64,000 nucleotides of DNA from Candida dubliniensis CD36 (lineage: Eukaryota > Ascomycota > Pichiomycetes > Serinales > Debaryomycetaceae): NCBI RefSeq assembly GCF_000026945.1, contig NC_012861.1, positions 744,001-808,000 of the forward strand, read 5' to 3'. The stretch's first letter is position 1. Each line of letters begins with the position of its first letter. Made by a program: the position numbers and the translations under genes. Shown here piece by piece: positions 12,037 to 21,662 of the stretch. The notes below the pieces were generated by a model. The model was not told the origin of the DNA and made no database searches. It saw only the letters and a program-made list of their open reading frames with translations.

Positions 12037-13965
12037 ATGGCCGTGAAACAGGAGACCCTCCCTTTAACAATCCCATTAGCAACAAATCCAGAAGTGACAA
12101 CGACATCATCAAAATTTGCCTATCAGAATCTCGATGATTTGAACGATCCCAGAAAGGCGTATTTACTGCCCCTTGCTGTCATTGCGCTAATTGATTTGAA
12201 TGCATTTTTTGCACAAGTTGAACAAATACGGTTAAATTTAACCGATCAGGACCCAGTTGTGTGTGCCCAATGGAACTCTGTTATTGCTGTCAGTTACGCG
12301 TGCCGAAAATTTGGCATCACCAGAATGGATTCAATTGCGTCTTGCAAATCGAAATGTCCCAATGTAATCATTGCTCATGCTGCAGTTTATAAAAAGGGAG
12401 AGTCACACTGGGCGTATATCGAGGGATTGCCTACTATCAACAATCACAAAGTGTCATTGGATCCCTACCGACGAGAAAGCAGAAAGATTTTACGTATCAT
12501 TAGTAAATCATTTGACTTGACAGAAAAGGCAAGTGTCGATGAATGCTACATTGATCTTGGCAGAGAAATTTATAAAAGATTGATAGATTTGTTCCCACAA
12601 TTATCAAGGAGTTCTCGTGATAATCCTGAAAACGGCTATGCTAATTTGCCCTTAATACCGTCAATTTTACCCTTGGATTTGAAATGGGAGGGGGAAATAA
12701 TTAACTCAGAAAAGGAAAAAACTATGGACAATGGAAACCTGTCGCCGCCACCACCTGTAATAGAAGATTGGGATGATATTTGTTTTATTATAGGTTCACA
12801 GATATTATTGGAAGTGCGTAAAGATATCTTTGCGGAACTAGGATATACCACATCTGCAGGGTTAGCAAGAACGAAACAGGTGGCTAAGTTAGCGGCAGGA
12901 TTTAAGAAACCTGATGCTCAAACAATAATTAGGAATTCTGCCATTAATAGTTTTTTAACCAATTTTGAATTGACAGATGTTACCGGTATGGGTGGGAAAT
13001 TAGGGGAATCGATCATTAATAAAATAAACGTGCCACCACAAATAAATTCAATCAGTTTTATTCGAGAGAATTTCAGTATTGACTCAATTAAAGAAAAATT
13101 GGGAGGGGAACTTGGGTTGAAGGTTTATAATATTTGCCGAGGCACAAATGCTATTGAACTACAATCATTGATCGAAGTTAAATCAATGACATCAACTAAA
13201 AATTTCACTAGCTTTCTGGTAAATAATCTATTTGACGCTTACGATTGGTTAAAAGTATTTGCCGGAGATCTACATAATCGACTAATTGACTTGGACAATG
13301 AAAATATCGAATTATCGTCAACAGAATTGTCCAACAAGTCCAAGGGAATAATGAAAAGACCAAAGACTCTAACCTTGGGTGTGCTCTCACAGAACGGAAC
13401 CAGGCAAACCAGGCAAATGCAAATACCTATTCACAAAGATCTTGACAAAATGAAAGATATTTTCTTTGAAAACGGCTGTGTCTTATTAAGAGAGTTTTTG
13501 GAATTCAACACACACGTTAGTTTATTGAATAGCCGTACTCCTGTAAAGGAGCTTTTCATATGGAACCCAAAGAAAGTCAAAATTGTGGAATTAATAAACA
13601 TTTCTTTGACCATTTCAAAATTTGTTCTGGTGGAAGACAGATTTTCTCTTTTGAAAACCACAGATACTCAATTCAATAAAGAGGAACACATTGCCAAACT
13701 ATTTCGCGACTATGAACAAGCACCGGAAACAATGAGATATTCACCACCACCGCCGCCACCACCTCCACCGCAAAAAAAAAGGAGCAAGAACGGTCAGTTG
13801 GATATTTTTGAGTCTCTAAAGAAGAAATCAAAGCCTGATGACCTTCTAGAAGAACTCATAAAGACAAAAAAGTGTCTGAGATGCAAACTTAGTGTGGATG
13901 ATCCTATAGAGCATAACGATTACCATATAGCAATGGATTTATCAAACAAACTAAATAATCATTAA
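12037..13965 (+). CDS. RAD30: DNA polymerase eta (translesion synthesis)
   Basis: A 642-residue Y-family polymerase that inserts opposite UV photoproducts in the nucleus. The catalytic core is clear: IDLNAFFAQVEQ carries the first metal-binding Asp (D53), and SVDECYIDL carries the Asp-Glu pair D168/E169. Palm, finger and thumb regions run to about residue 330, with a helix-hairpin-helix part near VTGMGGKLG. A little-finger domain follows to about 560. Then comes a poly-Pro stretch, a basic patch, a possible degenerate PCNA-binding motif (QLDIFESL) and a C-terminal ubiquitin-binding zinc-finger-like segment (KCLRCKL followed by EHNDYH). Length matches yeast Rad30 (632). Codon 44 is CTG, probably Ser in this clade. 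It is convergent with NMD2, separated by only 79 bp. Confidence 0.95.
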   Translation: MAVKQETLPLTIPLATNPEVTTTSSKFAYQNLDDLNDPRKAYLLPLAVIALIDLNAFFAQVEQIRLNLTDQDPVVCAQWNSVIAVSYACRKFGITRMDSIASCKSKCPNVIIAHAAVYKKGESHWAYIEGLPTINNHKVSLDPYRRESRKILRIISKSFDLTEKASVDECYIDLGREIYKRLIDLFPQLSRSSRDNPENGYANLPLIPSILPLDLKWEGEIINSEKEKTMDNGNLSPPPPVIEDWDDICFIIGSQILLEVRKDIFAELGYTTSAGLARTKQVAKLAAGFKKPDAQTIIRNSAINSFLTNFELTDVTGMGGKLGESIINKINVPPQINSISFIRENFSIDSIKEKLGGELGLKVYNICRGTNAIELQSLIEVKSMTSTKNFTSFLVNNLFDAYDWLKVFAGDLHNRLIDLDNENIELSSTELSNKSKGIMKRPKTLTLGVLSQNGTRQTRQMQIPIHKDLDKMKDIFFENGCVLLREFLEFNTHVSLLNSRTPVKELFIWNPKKVKIVELINISLTISKFVLVEDRFSLLKTTDTQFNKEEHIAKLFRDYEQAPETMRYSPPPPPPPPPQKKRSKNGQLDIFESLKKKSKPDDLLEELIKTKKCLRCKLSVDDPIEHNDYHIAMDLSNKLNNH

Positions 13966-14044
13966 ATATACACAAAAGATTTGTTGTCAGCTCGCTGTTT
14001 TTTTTTTTTTTTTGGTAGTTTTCATTAGTGATATTTTGATCTCC
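13966..14044. terminator. Short convergent 3' region of RAD30 and NMD2
   Basis: Only 79 bp separate two convergent stop codons. A run of 16 T (13998-14013) lies between them. The two mRNAs very probably overlap in their 3' UTRs. Exact poly(A) sites cannot be read from sequence. Confidence 0.4.
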
Positions 14045-17000
14045 TCATTCCATATTGGAAACCAACTTCATGATTCGTTCACGATCTTGTCGTTGATGTT
14101 CTTTTTCCTTTAATACCGACTCAGCAAACTTGGTGTCACTTGGAAGTTGAAGTTTCTTGATATCTGTAGCTTTACCTTTTCTAGTTAACAACCCAAACGA
14201 AACTTTGCTCTTGTCAGTTGAAGGAGTTACAAGATTTTTTTCAACAAATAGTTTCCGTGGTGTTGGCATTAATAATTTATTTCTATTAGAGGAATTCTGT
14301 GACGAAGATAAATCGTAGGAATCAATCAAAATCTTTTGGTACTCTTTATCAAGATCATCCATGAACTTCTTTTCGGCTTCTAAACGCAACCTGTCTTCTT
14401 CAGAGACTCCTTCGCTTTCAGTGTCACTAATATCATCTTCTCGCTCACTCTCCTCATCATTATCTTCTTCACTCTCGCCATCTTCATCGTCCTCGTCGTC
14501 CTCGTCATCTTCATCTGAGTCAATGTCTTCACCATTGTCATAATCTTCAGTAACGTCCTCGTCGTCATCATCATCATCAACCACCAACGCCTCATCGCTG
14601 TTGTCCAAATAGGATTCTGCCTCCCTTTTTCTCTGAATCAGCTCTTGGAGTCTTTTTCCTATCTCTTGTAAAGTGTCATACCGCTTAACGGTAGGTATGC
14701 TTTTGTATTTGGTGAACAAGTCGTTTAATTTAAAGTCTAGCTCAACAGGTAATGGCTTCTCCTTGCAAAACAAGTAATACTGCAAAAATGTTATAAAAAC
14801 TCCCAATAAATCTTTATTTATGTCATTCCTTTTCTTCAACTCAACTGCACGATTATGTGCTTTCTTTTTCGAAAGTACGTCAGTATCAATAAAGATTGAT
14901 TTTAAATTGTTCAACAATGAACAACACAACTGGATTCTGAAGTAGTTATCTGGTAAATCAATTTCAACATCCCAGTTATTCGGTAAAGGTTGGTTATTTG
15001 GGTGACCAAAGCAAAGAATCCGGTATAATAAATCATTAACAAGTTTGAAATTTATTACCCTATGGTTGTACATTTCCGCGACAAACTTGACCTGTGCCAT
15101 TCTAACTCTATTCATTCTATAATCATTGAGTTCCAATCCACGGATGATATTCTCGATTGTGGTGTCAACGGTATAAACAACAATTTTCTTATATTTGGTG
15201 AAGTATACTTCTAAAACAGCAGCCAATGCTGTAATGTTGTCGTAATTAATCAATTCAGGATGGGCAAAGCAATCTAAAATTGTAGCGCAGCATTCCTCCT
15301 CTTGTTTCATATGAATTTTTTTTAACAAGTTTACTACCAATGGAAGTGATGTATTATCCAATTCAACCCTGATTAATCTTTGAATAAATTGCAGTTTTGG
15401 AGATAATTCAGGCTTTGTCTGCAATGATTTCACCTTTGTTGTTGGGGGCTCAACAATAAGAAGTAAGTTATTTATTGCTAGTTTGTCGTTAATTTTTAAG
15501 TTAGGTCTCTTCAGTGTTTCCTTCAACATGTCAATCATTTCTCGCATCAAATCTTTATAATCAGGATCATTCAATGAGAATCGACCCACATGTTCATAAA
15601 ACACAGAAAGGATGTCAATGTTATTTGTAGAGGTGATATTCAAAGTCAATTTTCGGATTTTGTGAAATATTATGTGTGTTGGGATCATTTTGAACTTAAT
15701 CATTTCAACGAAAAATAAAATATTCTTAAAATTCAATTTGTTTTGATAAAGCTGCGATCTGAAACCTTTGTCCAAGTAGTTGATTAATTCTTCTATCAAG
15801 TCAGATAGGTTCACTTCGTTTATTTTGAGAAACCTAGTGTAGTACTTCAAGCTGTCGATACTTGCAGTGTCCACGAAAAATTTCATAATTCTATTTTTGG
15901 TCGCCTTATTGTTTAAGTTTAAGTTGTTGAATTCAACCACCAATTGATCCAATTCATATGAGTTGATATTTTCCAATTTTTGCAAAAAAGCTTGAATTCT
16001 CTCTCCATCTCTGGATTGTGATGTCCGTGATTCTTTGTCTGTGTTTGGATGTGCCTCGATTAGCTCGCCTACCAGAGGAATCACAGTGTAAAAATTCTTT
16101 TCCTTAATATCTTCCCAAACCCCATTGAGATCGTCTTCGTTCATAGACTTGGATTTAACCACTTCTACCACAGCATTTGTAGGCTCTTCCCCCTCTTTAT
16201 CCTGGTCATCTGCTTGAAGCTCATTTGGTAAAGGAACATCAAGAATTGACGATACAAACTCGGACGTAGACTTAAACTTTTCAAATAGCTTGGTGACACT
16301 TTCTATCTCGATCTGATTTTCCTCCAATATGCGACCTGTTCTGATTGACGCCTTTTTGCCTTTCTCCGTCACTTGGTGCACTCTCTTTTTCAATTCAACC
16401 AGTGTCTCAAAGATTGTCCTGGTATAAATTGTGAAAATTTGTTGAAGCACATTTCTCACTTCAAATTGTAATAGCTCATTGGTGGAATCATATATTATAT
16501 GTTTGAATCTTTTTAAAAATGACTGAACTATTGCTAAAGTGTTTCCCAGTTTAATTTTGTAAGTTAATAAATCCTTTAGCACAACAATTATAATTGGTTC
16601 TGAAGCTGATTTTGCATACTTTACCAATATTTCATCAGGAATAATGTCTTTACTGCACATTTTCAAATTGGTGAATATTCCGATTATATAAAACTCCATA
16701 ATCAACTTCAAAAGATTTCTTTGTCTTAAAATACGGGATGTATCCTCTTTTTCGTCAGTCACTTCGTTGGGACCTGGGTTGGAAATTGCTACTAACATAT
16801 TTACCAAAAGCATTGGCGAAAATTGGGAAGTAAATCTTTGGTGCAAAGCCGAAACAACTTCCATGGCGGCTAAAATATCATCACTCTTGGAGACTTTTGA
16901 CAACGCTTCAGTCAAGGAAGTTAACACTTCGCTCAAGTATTTCTCGATAGATAATGTTTGAATATCTTTTAGTATTGACAGTGATGATTCATTGCTGATT

Positions 17001-17143
17001 GATTTTACTTTTTTTATAAAGGTAGAATTCTTCTTCAATGAGGAATCTAGTTTGGCAGCAGTTTCGTATGTAAACTCTCCTGCCCAAGATTTTACATTCA
17101 AAATATGTAGCTCTTTTCTTCTCTTATCCAATTCAATTGTCAT
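14045..17143 (-). CDS. NMD2: Nonsense-mediated decay factor Nmd2/Upf2
   Basis: A 1032-residue protein resembling yeast Nmd2 (1089) from its N-terminus, where the pattern RRKELHILN...KLDSSLKKN followed by SSLSILKD is characteristic, through three helical MIF4G-type repeats (about 20-270, 400-590 and 620-830). A strongly acidic Asp/Glu tract covers residues about 850-910. The C-terminal segment (about 950-1032) corresponds to the region that binds Upf1. The protein bridges Upf1 and Upf3 on mRNAs with premature stops and acts in the cytoplasm. The S. cerevisiae gene has an intron near its start. Here the frame is continuous from the chosen ATG and no convincing TACTAAC branch point was seen upstream. 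Confidence 0.95.
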   Translation of the reverse strand: MTIELDKRRKELHILNVKSWAGEFTYETAAKLDSSLKKNSTFIKKVKSISNESSLSILKDIQTLSIEKYLSEVLTSLTEALSKVSKSDDILAAMEVVSALHQRFTSQFSPMLLVNMLVAISNPGPNEVTDEKEDTSRILRQRNLLKLIMEFYIIGIFTNLKMCSKDIIPDEILVKYAKSASEPIIIVVLKDLLTYKIKLGNTLAIVQSFLKRFKHIIYDSTNELLQFEVRNVLQQIFTIYTRTIFETLVELKKRVHQVTEKGKKASIRTGRILEENQIEIESVTKLFEKFKSTSEFVSSILDVPLPNELQADDQDKEGEEPTNAVVEVVKSKSMNEDDLNGVWEDIKEKNFYTVIPLVGELIEAHPNTDKESRTSQSRDGERIQAFLQKLENINSYELDQLVVEFNNLNLNNKATKNRIMKFFVDTASIDSLKYYTRFLKINEVNLSDLIEELINYLDKGFRSQLYQNKLNFKNILFFVEMIKFKMIPTHIIFHKIRKLTLNITSTNNIDILSVFYEHVGRFSLNDPDYKDLMREMIDMLKETLKRPNLKINDKLAINNLLLIVEPPTTKVKSLQTKPELSPKLQFIQRLIRVELDNTSLPLVVNLLKKIHMKQEEECCATILDCFAHPELINYDNITALAAVLEVYFTKYKKIVVYTVDTTIENIIRGLELNDYRMNRVRMAQVKFVAEMYNHRVINFKLVNDLLYRILCFGHPNNQPLPNNWDVEIDLPDNYFRIQLCCSLLNNLKSIFIDTDVLSKKKAHNRAVELKKRNDINKDLLGVFITFLQYYLFCKEKPLPVELDFKLNDLFTKYKSIPTVKRYDTLQEIGKRLQELIQRKREAESYLDNSDEALVVDDDDDDEDVTEDYDNGEDIDSDEDDEDDEDDEDGESEEDNDEESEREDDISDTESEGVSEEDRLRLEAEKKFMDDLDKEYQKILIDSYDLSSSQNSSNRNKLLMPTPRKLFVEKNLVTPSTDKSKVSFGLLTRKGKATDIKKLQLPSDTKFAESVLKEKEHQRQDRERIMKLVSNME

Positions 17144-17456
17144 AAGCTCTGTGGATATAGTAAGGTACTGTCAATGATGAATAATTCTTTTTTAATCTTT
17201 ATATGGTTTTTTTTTTTTTTCTTACATTTTTTTTATTTTGTCACAAGATTTGCAGAGACAATTCTCATTCTTCCTTCCTCAATACTGTTCTCTTCTATAA
17301 ATCACCGGTTTTAATTGTAGAGGATGATGATAAGTAACAAAGAATCTTACTCAATTGATGACTATAAACGTTATTTATATACACGGGGGAGGAAAACATG
17401 AGAAAATATCTACATATATCATTAACATATCCATACGGTTATGTTAACTTGATTAA
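17144..17456. other. NMD2 upstream / MRPL35 downstream region
   Basis: 313 bp between two minus-strand genes. It contains a run of T near 17206-17221 and A/T-rich sequence. It must hold the NMD2 promoter and the MRPL35 3' end. No specific site is recognised. Confidence 0.5.
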
Positions 17457-18605
17457 TTAGGGCATCGGTGCTAATCCTCTTTCTTTATAGAAAACTCTAC
17501 CTTTGTCCAACCCATATTTCTCTCTTATTTCATTGACACTTCTATCAAAATGTTGTCTCCAAACATGAGCGCCAATTGGTAATAAATTGTTCGATTCAAC
17601 AAAAGATCTTATGTCAAAATTCTCTCTTGCAATTTCAATTGGTTGTAATTGATCCTTCTGTCTAAACACCCAAAGACAGGCTCTTTGAGTAGGGGCATTC
17701 TTTTCAGGGGTCAATGGTAAGTAATCCTTTAAAGTTATTTTGTCCCCTTCATTCAAAAGTTTTGACACATCGATTGTGTTATCGACATTATTCAACAGAA
17801 CATTGGTTAAGGCATAATGTAAAGTTGTTGAAAACGAATTTTTCTCTAAATCTGGAGTATCTGGATTAACTAACAAAACAGTGTATAACCTTTCATCAGC
17901 TTCAACTTTATCAAACTCTTGCACTTGAACCACTGGAGGTTTTTCAACAGCAAATGTTGGCAAAATAGACCCAGGAGTAATCCAATCTTTAAATTCTTCT
18001 TCAACATTGTGAGTGAACTTCACTTTAACATCTGCTTGAGGTACCAATGTTGGCAAGGTGTCTGGAATAACATGCAACTGTTCCAATCTTTGCATGGTAA
18101 GTAACAAATCATGTTCCTTCCATTTTTCCTTCAACAACTTTCTGTATATTGGCTGTGATTTGTCAATAATATCTGACGAATAGTATTCAATATTGTATAA
18201 TACTTCAGGATTTCTCAACTCAGTCTCGATCTGTAATTCCTTGATTTCTCTCTTGATAGAATTAGCTTTAGTACTGGATTTATCTGTCATTTTTGTATAT
18301 TCTTCTTGCAATTTTTCGAGTCTGCCGTATTTCTTACTTGCATCATCTTCTAGAATCTTATAAGCTTCAGAAAACGTTTCATCAATAGCAATAGGAGAAT
18401 GGTAAATCCCTCTGATATTTGGATTCGTTATTGATGCTGGTCCTTGTTCATCGATTCCTTCAAATAATCCCTTTCTAATGTTCTCATTTTGAATCCTTAA
18501 AGATGGCGATCTTTTGGAGAAATCTGACCAAATTCCCTTTGTTGAAGTGCTTTGGTTTCTTTGAAATTGACGAAATATAGTTCTTCTCAACATTGTGTAG
18601 GTCAT
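17457..18605 (-). CDS. MRPL35: Mitochondrial large-subunit ribosomal protein mL38
   Basis: A 382-residue protein resembling yeast Mrpl35 (367 residues). The N-terminus is basic and lacks acidic residues (MLRRTIFRQFQRNQSTS), a typical mitochondrial targeting peptide. Translation could start at codon 1 or at the Met four codons later, which gives the cleaner presequence. The body contains a PEBP-like fold in roughly residues 190-340 (YTVLLVNPDTPD, then LHYALTNV and a segment with RACLWVFRQ), as in mL38 proteins. It acts in the mitochondrial matrix as part of the 54S ribosomal subunit. It lies upstream of NMD2 on the same strand with a normal intergenic gap, so the two are separate transcription units. 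Confidence 0.93.
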   Translation of the reverse strand: MTYTMLRRTIFRQFQRNQSTSTKGIWSDFSKRSPSLRIQNENIRKGLFEGIDEQGPASITNPNIRGIYHSPIAIDETFSEAYKILEDDASKKYGRLEKLQEEYTKMTDKSSTKANSIKREIKELQIETELRNPEVLYNIEYYSSDIIDKSQPIYRKLLKEKWKEHDLLLTMQRLEQLHVIPDTLPTLVPQADVKVKFTHNVEEEFKDWITPGSILPTFAVEKPPVVQVQEFDKVEADERLYTVLLVNPDTPDLEKNSFSTTLHYALTNVLLNNVDNTIDVSKLLNEGDKITLKDYLPLTPEKNAPTQRACLWVFRQKDQLQPIEIARENFDIRSFVESNNLLPIGAHVWRQHFDRSVNEIREKYGLDKGRVFYKERGLAPMP

Positions 18606-18890
18606 TAAATCTGATCTCTTCTAGTATGATATTTGGATTTTGAGTTTGAAAATTTTTTTTTTGTTGGTCTGTTTGGCACTATCACCAAGAGTGCAGATTT
18701 TTTTTTTCTTGTCCTTTGCACCAATAACAAATTTCTTACTTTACTCAAATTTTAGATATAAATAACATTGAACTATAAGAGCCTACATAAGCATTATAAT
18801 TAAAGTTATGACCAGCACAGCTTTAACCATCGTTAACCAAATTACGTTAGAACAAGAAAACCTACTACTTCTACCATTCGGACATATTGA

Positions 18891-19607
18891 TTACTGTCTT
18901 TTATGGACTACTGGATCCAAAGGAAGTTCTTTGGTATCCATAAAATTGTCATGAGCATTCAAATTCATTCTTGGAAACAAACCAGGAACAGGTGGGTTGG
19001 AGTTCGCATTGGCACTATCGTGCAGTTGAAAAATATCATCCTGATTCCAGCGTTTAACTCTATTGCTGTTTTCATTATAACTGTCACCAAATATTGCTTC
19101 CTCTTCATCATCATCTTCATCATCATCGTCGTCATCCTCTTCAAACTCAAGTAAATCCATTTCCGGAGATGATGAAAGCAAGTCGTTGGTAAATATCGGC
19201 GACATCAAAGGTGGTGAAGTTGAAGGTGTTCGGGAGATCTGATCAGGGGCTAGAATATTGCCAGCAGTCCTCAACTTCTTCTTATTGGCACGAACTGTGT
19301 CATTCTTTTCGCTGAAGTCTTTGTTTAAATTCGAAAATTGAAATTGATCTGGAAACTGTTGTTGTAGTTGTGCTTGTGCTTGTGGTAGTTGTTCGAGGGG
19401 ATGGTAGTATTGCTTTGAATCAAAATGGGGCCTTGTTGAATTCTTGGTATTTGAAGGTGATGCTGACACCTCTCGTGAAGAGTCTATGCTTGGAACTTCC
19501 AACTGTATAATACTATCATTAAAGTCCTTTGACTGAAACAGGTTAAGAAATGAATGCACCGACTGGAAATTTGTGTGCTCTTTGAATGATTCGTGGTTGT
19601 ACGACAT
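18891..19607 (-). CDS. Uncharacterised acidic, probably disordered protein
   Basis: 238 residues starting at an ATG, with no domain I recognise. Visible features are an N-terminal segment with some helix potential (SVHSFLNLFQSKDFNDSI), Ser/Thr-rich and Gln-rich stretches, a short basic motif (RANKKKLR), Ser-Pro sites (TPSTSPPLMSP), and a long Asp/Glu block at about residues 155-172. The composition suggests a nuclear or cytoplasmic disordered regulator with phosphorylation sites, but function is unknown. The frame is substantially longer than chance frames in the surrounding gaps and is not simply a homopolymer product, so I consider it a real gene. It lies between MRPL35 and a bZIP gene, both also on the minus strand. 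Confidence 0.7.
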   Translation of the reverse strand: MSYNHESFKEHTNFQSVHSFLNLFQSKDFNDSIIQLEVPSIDSSREVSASPSNTKNSTRPHFDSKQYYHPLEQLPQAQAQLQQQFPDQFQFSNLNKDFSEKNDTVRANKKKLRTAGNILAPDQISRTPSTSPPLMSPIFTNDLLSSSPEMDLLEFEEDDDDDDEDDDEEEAIFGDSYNENSNRVKRWNQDDIFQLHDSANANSNPPVPGLFPRMNLNAHDNFMDTKELPLDPVVHKRQ

Positions 19608-20354
19608 GTCGATAATTGCCTAATATATAGAATAGTTGTGCTCTAATTGTAATAAGGATAGATGTGTTCTCTGAAAAATCCTTATTATTCCTATCTTTGT
19701 TGTATAGAAGTACTGTTATGGTTTGTGGTCTTTCAAAAAAAATTTTTTGGAAGTAGAAAAAAAAAAAAAAAGGAAATAAAAATCCTCAATATAGTATACT
19801 AAATAATAACAACTAAGGAGTAAACTTAATCCTTAACTAGTATTTATTTTAAAAAAATTTTGAAATGGGTCGCTCTATGAATATGGGTGTCACTGTCGAT
19901 GGCAATGTATAAGTTGGAAGCTTTGAGAGGGGGCATTTGAGTGACTAATAAGTCTTCTTTAGGAGAACAAAAAAAAAGGATTTTGGTATCATTTACTCGA
20001 TCTATTTACGAATTCTTCGTTTCTTGAACCCACACTTAGTGAAGCTAGCTATTCTATTATTAACAGTCACACACCTTATCTTTAACAATTCCTTATACTT
20101 CATTTCGTCTCTTGATATAAATCAGTATATTCAACCATAAAGGAAACCAGCTTTATATTAAAGGACTACAAAATCTGTTAAGGATTACACCTATAAAGAG
20201 GGTTATTATCACAAATGAAACCAAACTTAAAAATACTGTCTCAGAGATTATGCTACCTGTTCTTTGTATTGATCACATAATCACACACACACACACACAC
20301 ATACAAAAAGAAGCAAATACACTACAAAGGATGTTTCGTTCTAGTGTGGTAATT
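19608..20354. other. Intergenic region with a CA microsatellite
   Basis: 747 bp upstream of the acidic protein gene and downstream of the bZIP gene. It contains a (CA)10 dinucleotide repeat at about 20282-20301 and an A-run near 19758-19771. No gene or RNA is recognised. Confidence 0.5.
20282..20301. repeat. CA dinucleotide repeat
   Basis: About ten CA units, 50 bp beyond the stop of the bZIP gene, so it lies in or near that gene's 3' UTR. Confidence 0.85.
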
Positions 20355-20885
20355 TCAATTGCCTGATGGGGTGTTATTTTCTTTCCCATTATCGTCGCTT
20401 TTGCTGGGGGTTTTATTATTATTGAATTCAATTATTTGCCGTTGCAACTCACATATATAATTGGCCATCGATCGATTCCGTGCTTCTAAACTCTCAATCT
20501 TCAGTTTTAACTGATCGACCTCTTTGGCTTTACTCTCCAATTCTTTAAACTGATTTGCTTTGCGAATGCGGAAAGCTCGTTGGGCATTACGGTTCTGTTC
20601 AGCTCGTTTTGTCGTGGAAACTATTCGGTGGCTATGTGCTTTGGGTAATTCTGGATCGACTTTCACATCCATGGATCCAGTTGATGGATTTATTTGTGCT
20701 TGTGATGCAATTGCATGTGCCGATAAATCTTGCACCCTACTATAACTTGGGCCCATAAGTTCTTTTCCTGTTGGACGTGAATTGGTAGAATTTGACTGTG
20801 TTATTGCACTAGCAAATTGAGGTGTCTCATGACCGTTAGCACTTTCTGCCTTATTATTTTTCGTCCATGGTGTAAATATATTCAT
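20355..20885 (-). CDS. Yap-type bZIP transcription factor (short)
   Basis: 176 residues. The basic region at about 93-113 contains NRNAQRAFRIRK, matching the fungal Yap consensus NxxAQxxFR. It is followed by a leucine-zipper heptad pattern through about residue 150 (VDQLKLKIESLEARN, then MANYICELQ). The Yap family binds TTACTAA-like sites and often governs stress responses. This protein is much shorter than Cap1 or Yap1 and lacks the C-terminal cysteine-rich redox domain, with only one Cys near the end of the zipper. The N-terminal 90 residues are polar with no known domain. It could be an autonomous factor or a heterodimer partner. It is divergent from the BMT gene and shares a 777-bp upstream region with it. 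Confidence 0.85.
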   Translation of the reverse strand: MNIFTPWTKNNKAESANGHETPQFASAITQSNSTNSRPTGKELMGPSYSRVQDLSAHAIASQAQINPSTGSMDVKVDPELPKAHSHRIVSTTKRAEQNRNAQRAFRIRKANQFKELESKAKEVDQLKLKIESLEARNRSMANYICELQRQIIEFNNNKTPSKSDDNGKENNTPSGN

Positions 20886-21662
20886 ACTTTAAATTGACTC
20901 CAGATTTGATAGAAGAAAGCTCTGTGTTGTTATTTATGCCTATTTAAAAAGGTGTTGCTTCCGATTTAACTGATGGTAAACTGTTGAATCTCAAATGTTG
21001 TGATTTATCTAAAATAAAATGCAATAAAAACTGGAATTGAAATAATTAGATGTCGATGAATATACACCTGGAGCGTTGATGCAAATAATGAACTCAAATA
21101 ATTGATAGGATGTGTCTATTCTTTTGGTAAGAAGCAAGAATCTTGATTTGTAATTTCTTTGTCAGCAAGTTTGCGTGAAGGAGAATAATAAAATGGACAA
21201 AAAAAGATTTGCTCCTTTTCTTCTTCACACTAAAGAGAGGAGTTTGCTTTTCAGTTTTGTGTATCTTGTCCAGTTTTTCCTACTTTATAAAAATGGGGTG
21301 TAAAAGATTGATATCCCACAACTTGTTTGTTTTAATTTTTTTGAAGACACAACTAGAATCTTGGTGCAATTTCAAAAACTATAATTACACTATAGTGGTT
21401 TGTTTGGGAGAAGAGGAAACACTAATATAGAGCAGTATATATATATTTTATATTGTAATAATATTGGAGTCGTGTTTGCACGAATGACAAAGATAAAAGT
21501 CAGACCTTCTCCAATCGAGTGTGAAATCTTTTTCCCCTGAAGAAAAAAAAAAAAAAAGGGAAAAACCGAACGAAAACAAAATACACTTTAAACTTTGATA
21601 GTCCTCACCGGATATCAGCATCTAATACTTCTCTGATGAGACTACTGTCATGCAATTGAATT
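20886..21662. other. Shared divergent promoter region of bZIP and BMT genes
   Basis: 777 bp between divergent starts. It contains an A-run near 21542-21557 and AT-rich sequence at 21431-21470. I cannot assign specific regulator sites. The arrangement means both genes could share upstream elements. Confidence 0.5.

Noticed and set aside
14361..14543. Ser-rich plus-strand frame
   Set aside because: It is the antisense shadow of the acidic Asp/Glu tract of NMD2.
17144..17260. Possible 5' intron of NMD2, as in S. cerevisiae
   Set aside because: A CACAG acceptor-like sequence lies close to the ATG, but there is no TACTAAC branch point, and joining there would not keep the frame. The ATG already aligns with the Nmd2 N-terminus.
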